Source: Calditrichota bacterium
GTDB lineage: Bacteria; Calditrichota; Calditrichia; RBG-13-44-9; J075
Direction: 5' to 3'
Assembly: GCA_024275555.1 (NCBI GenBank)
Contig: JAJRYW010000446.1
Coordinates: forward strand, 1 to 9,790
Length of the DNA: 9,790 bases
Shown: positions 6,693-9,790 of the stretch, piece after piece
Numbering within the stretch: position 1 is the first letter of the stretch
Layout of the letters: every line of letters starts with the position of its first letter
Notes under the pieces: model-generated
The model's database searches: none
Seen by the model: only the letters and a program-made list of their open reading frames with translations
Told to the model about the DNA's origin: nothing
Translations under genes and position numbers: made by a program

Positions 6693-7124
6693 ATGAAAAT
6701 TTTTGGTGTTTTCCGGTATATTCCTTTTTTTGCCGTGATGTGGGTTGCCATTAACGTGCTCCTTTTTCTGGATTCATCCAGTGCAACATCTTTTAAGCTG
6801 ACTAACCCCATCCATACCTTTGCTTTGCCCTCAAAAGTCAATTGGGCGCCTACTTATAACGATGCAATTGTTTTCATCGGCTTGTTTTTACTGTATATCG
6901 AAATATTTAAATCAACCGACGTATCCGATACCCAGATATTTGAACATGTGCTCTCTTTGTTTACTTTTTTGGCCTATTTATTTGAATTTCTCTTTGTCGC
7001 GCAGGTTGGCAACTCCACTTTTCTGATCCTGTGCGGCATGTCATTTCTGGATGTGATTGCCGGGTTGACCATCTCCATCAGCGCCGGAAGGAGGGATATC
7101 TCCATCGGAGGCGGTATCGGGTGA
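6693..7124 (+). CDS. Conserved hypothetical four-helix membrane protein
   Basis: The 143-residue protein has four predicted membrane segments (about 9-27, 57-73, 84-104 and 107-130), a short periplasmic-type loop with ALPS (44-47), and a basic GRRD tail after the last helix. The pattern EIFKST..SD..IFEHVLS...F.AYL.EFLFV (70-102) with FLDVIAG (118-124) resembles small unnamed membrane proteins I have seen in proteobacterial genomes. No enzymatic residues stand out and I cannot give a function. The ATG at 6693 was chosen because GAGG lies seven bases upstream. A TTG two codons earlier is also in frame. It begins 78 bases after the sigma-54 regulator and is followed 70 bases later by another membrane protein, so the two may form a small operon. 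Confidence 0.7.
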   Translation: MKIFGVFRYIPFFAVMWVAINVLLFLDSSSATSFKLTNPIHTFALPSKVNWAPTYNDAIVFIGLFLLYIEIFKSTDVSDTQIFEHVLSLFTFLAYLFEFLFVAQVGNSTFLILCGMSFLDVIAGLTISISAGRRDISIGGGIG

Positions 7125-7194
7125 ACCTTGTTCGGTGTACCATCGTTGATTCTATAAAACAGCAAAAGTGAAACGATTTGTACGGAGAACCATC

Positions 7195-7884
7195 ATGAAA
7201 GGTAAACTGCCGGTCTTGCTTTCCGCCGCATTTGGCGGGATTTCCCCCAACCTGCTCCGCTTAGCCATCTCCCTGATGAATGAGAACGCCGAGCTTCCCG
7301 AGCCCACCTACCTGATCGGGTTGCTTATTTTTGCCGTGATGGGCGCGGTGGTGGCGTTGATCTGGGAGGAGACCAATTATAAGAAAGCCTTTTACCTGGG
7401 CATCGGCCTGCCGGCCTTTATCCAGATGAGCGCCGGGGAAATCAGCAACTCCCAGATGGCTGCCCGCTGGATGGATGTCAACCAATCCTACCTGCACGCC
7501 GAAGCAACGCCGCAGCCATTTTCCTGGCAGATCGAAACGGTGGATTACCAGGAAGAGCAGCGCCGGATCGAACTAAACTTTGCCGAGTATACCCCCCGTT
7601 TTTTTGTGCGCTACACCGCTCCGGACAGCAGCGTGGAAGAGGCGCTTTTCCTGAAACCGGGACAGCGCCGCCTGCGCCTGGATGTACCGGATTTTGCCCG
7701 GAGTTTCCAAATCCGCATCCTCCGCTCCACCAGCAACCCGGTAACGCTGCCGGAACAGTTCCCGGAGACGCCCCGCTACCGCGTTAAAATTGAACGGACC
7801 CTGTGGAGCGGCTTCCGCCAGGCGATTGGCTTGCCGGCGGAATACCAGATTCGGGTTGAACCGGTTCCCCCGCCGGAGGGCTAA
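7195..7884 (+). CDS. Hypothetical membrane-anchored protein with C-terminal soluble domain
   Basis: The 229-residue product is not a family I can name. The first 80 residues contain three hydrophobic stretches: about 5-26 (KLPVLLSAAFGGISPNLLRL), 38-57 (TYLIGLLIFAVMGAVVALIW) and a weaker one at 64-79. The remainder is soluble. From about 108 to 225 it looks beta-rich (SWQIETVDY, RRIELNF, RFFVRYTAP, RLRLDVP, SFQIRIL, YRVKIER, YQIRVEP), like an immunoglobulin-fold or similar sandwich domain, ending in a proline-rich tail. The ATG at 7195 has GGAG seven bases upstream. An in-frame GTG at 7168 is less well supported. It follows the four-helix membrane protein by 70 bases and could act with it in the envelope. 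No motif points to a substrate or partner. Confidence 0.68.
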   Translation: MKGKLPVLLSAAFGGISPNLLRLAISLMNENAELPEPTYLIGLLIFAVMGAVVALIWEETNYKKAFYLGIGLPAFIQMSAGEISNSQMAARWMDVNQSYLHAEATPQPFSWQIETVDYQEEQRRIELNFAEYTPRFFVRYTAPDSSVEEALFLKPGQRRLRLDVPDFARSFQIRILRSTSNPVTLPEQFPETPRYRVKIERTLWSGFRQAIGLPAEYQIRVEPVPPPEG

Positions 7885-7943
7885 TTGGGTTTAACCGGGG
7901 TATGCGGAGCACAAGGCCAATGGGCCAGGTTCATCGCATCGGT

Positions 7944-7991
7944 CAGCCTTAGCCTCAGCCTCAGCCTTAGCCTTAGCCTTAGCCTTAGCCT
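7944..7991. repeat. Hexanucleotide tandem repeat (YAGCCT, 8 copies)
   Basis: Eight consecutive units of C/T-AGCCT occupy 48 bases: C,T,C,C,T,T,T,T as the first base of successive units. They lie in the 153-base gap between the membrane protein gene and the threonine-synthase-like gene, ending 46 bases before its ATG. In the upstream-extended frame of that gene the array would encode Ser-Leu repeats, but no ribosome site precedes that extension. Short arrays like this change length by strand slippage. Here that would alter the leader length without shifting the reading frame of the gene itself. Confidence 0.9.
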
Positions 7992-8037
7992 TAATTTACC
8001 AGGATATCCGACAAACAAAACAACCGGAAAGGCCCCG

Positions 8038-9282
8038 ATGAGTTTTATAACCGATCTCGAATGCGTTTCCTGCGGAAGACGATTTTTCCCGGGGGAGTTG
8101 GATTACACCTGCCCGGATTGCGGCCCGCTGCTGGGAACCTGTAAAGTAAACTACGATTATGACGCGGTTCAGCAAAAGTTAACTCGCGCCAACATTGCCG
8201 CCCGGCGCAACTACACCCACTGGCGCTACATGCCCATCCTGCCTATAGAACGGCCGGACTACATTCAGCCGCTAGCGGTGGGCTGGACGCCGGTTTATCC
8301 CGCCAAAAAACTGGCGGAAGAATGGGACCTGGGCGCCCTGTGGATTAAGGACGACGGCCGCAACCCCAGCGCCTCGCTGAAAGACCGCGCCTCGTCAATC
8401 GCCATCGTCAAGGCGCTGGAAAAGGGGGCCGGGGCGGTTGCGGCGGCCTCGACCGGCAACGCGGCCTCTTCCTGGTCTGCCTTTACCGCCCTGGCAGGTC
8501 TGCCCACCTACATCTTTGTGCCGGAAAACGCCCCCCGGGCAAAAGTGGCGCAACTGCTGCTCTACGGCGCGACGGTCATCAAAGTAAAAGGCACTTACGA
8601 CCAGGCCTTTGACCTGTGCTGCCAGGCCGCCGAAAAATGGGGCTGGTATAATCGCAGCACGGCTATTAACCCCTACCTGGGGGAAGGAAAAAAAACCGCC
8701 GCCCTGGAAATTTGCGAGCAGCTCAAATGGAACACACCGGATTATGTATTTGTCTCGGTGGGGGACGGGTGCATCTACCAGGGCATGTGGAAAGGGTTCC
8801 GGGATTTCTACCGGATCGGCCTGATTGACAAATTGCCCAAAATGATCGGCGTGCAGGCGTCCGGCAGCGCCCCCCTGGTGCAGGCCTGGGAAGCCGGGGC
8901 GGATCGCTGTGAGCCGCTGGTTCCCCACACCGTGGCCGACAGCATTGCCGTCGGTGTGCCCCGCGACCAGATCAAGGCGCTGAAAGCCGCCAAAGAATCC
9001 GAAGGCAAATTCATTGCCGTTTCGGATGAAGAAATTCTGGAAGCCATATCGATTCTGGCCCGGCGGGCGGGTGTACTGGCAGAACCCGCCGGCGCGACCG
9101 CCCTGGCCGGTTTGCGCCGGATGGCTAACCAGGGCTCCCTGGGGGCCAACGCCTCCGCCCTGGTAATGGTTACCGGCCATGGGCTGAAAGACATCGATGG
9201 AGTGCTCAAAGCGGTCGAACAGGAGCCTATTACCGTACTGCCTTCATTGGAGGCTGTGGAAGAGGGGTTAAGTGAAACGTGA
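8038..9282 (+). CDS. thrC: Threonine synthase-like PLP enzyme (fold type II) with N-terminal zinc ribbon
   Basis: The 414-residue protein matches zinc-ribbon threonine synthases, which convert O-phosphohomoserine to threonine and phosphate. An N-terminal ribbon has C9, C12, C25 and C28. The PLP lysine is K115 in SASLKDRASS, followed by STGNAAS (138-144), the VPENAPRAKVAQLLLYGA segment (161-178), SVGDGCIYQGMWKGF (240-254) and VTGHGLKD (378-385). Length is normal for the family. The loop SVGDGC differs from the PxGNxG loop of well-studied threonine synthases, so a different hydroxy- or phospho-amino-acid substrate is possible and the gene symbol is tentative. The ATG at 8038 follows GGAAAGG by five bases and starts the protein just before the ribbon. 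The frame is open back to 7885, but that extension is repeat sequence. A second PLP enzyme gene lies 176 bases downstream. The last codons and stop lie in an inverted repeat. Confidence 0.83.
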   Translation: MSFITDLECVSCGRRFFPGELDYTCPDCGPLLGTCKVNYDYDAVQQKLTRANIAARRNYTHWRYMPILPIERPDYIQPLAVGWTPVYPAKKLAEEWDLGALWIKDDGRNPSASLKDRASSIAIVKALEKGAGAVAAASTGNAASSWSAFTALAGLPTYIFVPENAPRAKVAQLLLYGATVIKVKGTYDQAFDLCCQAAEKWGWYNRSTAINPYLGEGKKTAALEICEQLKWNTPDYVFVSVGDGCIYQGMWKGFRDFYRIGLIDKLPKMIGVQASGSAPLVQAWEAGADRCEPLVPHTVADSIAVGVPRDQIKALKAAKESEGKFIAVSDEEILEAISILARRAGVLAEPAGATALAGLRRMANQGSLGANASALVMVTGHGLKDIDGVLKAVEQEPITVLPSLEAVEEGLSET

Positions 9283-9373
9283 TTCGTGAAACGTGAAGTG
9301 TGAACTTATCCGGAGCAGTAGGACATCGATTACTGGAAAAAGTACACTTTACGAATCACGCATCACGTTTTAC
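9272..9373. repeat. Imperfect 30-bp inverted repeat with internal direct repeat
   Basis: The left arm 9272-9301 and the right arm 9344-9373 are reverse complements at 25 of 30 positions, with a 42-base loop. Within the left arm the 11-mer GTGAAACGTGA occurs twice (9272-9282 and 9286-9296). The left arm supplies the last three codons and the TGA stop of the threonine-synthase-like gene. The transcript could form a long hairpin after the stop codon, but no U-tract follows, so a standard intrinsic terminator is not supported. It may protect mRNA ends, attenuate the downstream gene, or be a remnant of a mobile short repeat. Confidence 0.75.
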
Positions 9374-9458
9374 GCCCCTTCCAACTTTCCGATTTTATTC
9401 CCGCCAAACTTTCTGTATTTTCCGCTTTCTTTTACTAAAAATTCAGGAAGGAGCCGCC

Positions 9459-9790
9459 ATGCAGATCGATTTACAGGTTCACGAAGACCAGCTTCGGAAT
9501 GCCATCCAGCGCGCCCGTGAACGCGGAGTTATTATCCCCACCTTTGCCCAGCAGCAGAACCCGGACCTGATTCCGGATTCCATCAAAACGCAATTGAAAG
9601 AGATCGGATTGTGGGACGTCAACCCGCTTAACCTGTTCCGGGCCACCTGGAAAAACGAGCCGACGCCCCACGGCGGCGGATTCAACGGCGTTAATTTTAT
9701 TGAATTGCCCCGGGAGCTGACCGGCGTACAGGCGCGTATTTTTGCCCTGGTGGGTAAGTGGTTTCCCACCGGCGCGCACAAAGTAGGGGC
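9459..9790 (+). CDS. PLP-dependent enzyme, TrpB-like beta subunit (5' part, runs off window)
   Basis: The gene opens with ATG after AGGAAGGAG, five bases away, the strongest ribosome site in the window. The 110 complete codons present read MQIDLQVHEDQLRNAI to GKWFPTGAHKVGA. The TGAHKVG motif, with K108 as the presumed Schiff-base lysine, resembles TGAHKIN of tryptophan synthase beta chains and marks a fold-type-II PLP enzyme. The N-terminus (RERGVIIPTFAQQ, GLWDVNPLNLFRATWKNEP) is not that of TrpB. It fits proteins annotated loosely as PLP-dependent protein subunit beta, whose reaction I cannot name. It follows the threonine-synthase-like gene on the same strand, so the two probably act on related amino-acid substrates. 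The 3' end is outside the window. Confidence 0.8.
   Translation, partial: MQIDLQVHEDQLRNAIQRARERGVIIPTFAQQQNPDLIPDSIKTQLKEIGLWDVNPLNLFRATWKNEPTPHGGGFNGVNFIELPRELTGVQARIFALVGKWFPTGAHKVG

Noticed and set aside
7944..7991. Hexanucleotide array as a CRISPR
   Set aside because: Units are contiguous 6-mers with no spacers and no cas genes are nearby.
7885..8037. N-terminal extension of the threonine-synthase-like frame, including Ser-Leu repeats
   Set aside because: It starts at TTG immediately after the preceding stop with no ribosome site, and reads through the hexanucleotide array. The ATG at 8038 has GGAAAGG and fits the family start.

Overview
The window looks like a chromosomal segment of a free-living, probably uncultivated bacterium. 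Coding regions are GC-rich and intergenic DNA is AT-rich. Gene starts often carry purine-rich GAGG/GGAG ribosome sites, and TTG is used as a start at least once. The gene types (DUF547 protein, QxxRW glycosyltransferase with a C-terminal FxRTPKY motif, sigma-54 activator, paired PLP enzymes) and the short interspersed palindromic repeat would fit the FCB superphylum or a nearby candidate phylum (Calditrichota/KSB1-like). That placement is an impression, not a demonstration. No rRNA, tRNA, CRISPR array or transposase gene was seen.

Left block, minus strand (184-4000). Transcribed from right to left, it holds a secreted DUF547 protein, a processive family 2 membrane glycosyltransferase (GT2) and a polytopic GT-C (GT87-like) membrane glycosyltransferase. 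The two glycosyltransferases abut and are probably translationally coupled. They suggest synthesis or lipid-linked transfer of an envelope glycan. The GT2 gene is split by a one-base frameshift near 1976-1979. Two direct copies of a MITE-like repeat (1-125, cut by the window edge, and 4109-4272) bracket the block. The complete copy has 18-bp terminal inverted repeats, three internal palindromes and a possible target-site duplication.

Centre. A 724-bp divergent intergenic region (4001-4724) carries the complete repeat and a 10-bp inverted repeat that could be an operator. It leads to the most unusual gene of the window (4725-6614). This encodes a sigma-54 (RpoN) activator whose roughly 310-residue N-terminal half is a full-length but active-site-degenerate glutamyl-tRNA reductase (HemA/GluTR) homologue, in place of the usual REC, GAF or PAS sensor. 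I know of no described regulator of this architecture. It suggests a pseudoenzyme sensor wired to RpoN-dependent transcription.

Right block, plus strand (6693-9790). Two unnamed membrane proteins follow the regulator. After them come a threonine-synthase-like PLP enzyme with an N-terminal zinc ribbon and the start of a second, TrpB-like fold-type-II PLP enzyme that runs off the window. The leader of the first PLP gene contains eight copies of a hexanucleotide repeat. Its stop codon lies inside a 30-bp imperfect inverted repeat that fills much of the gap to the second.
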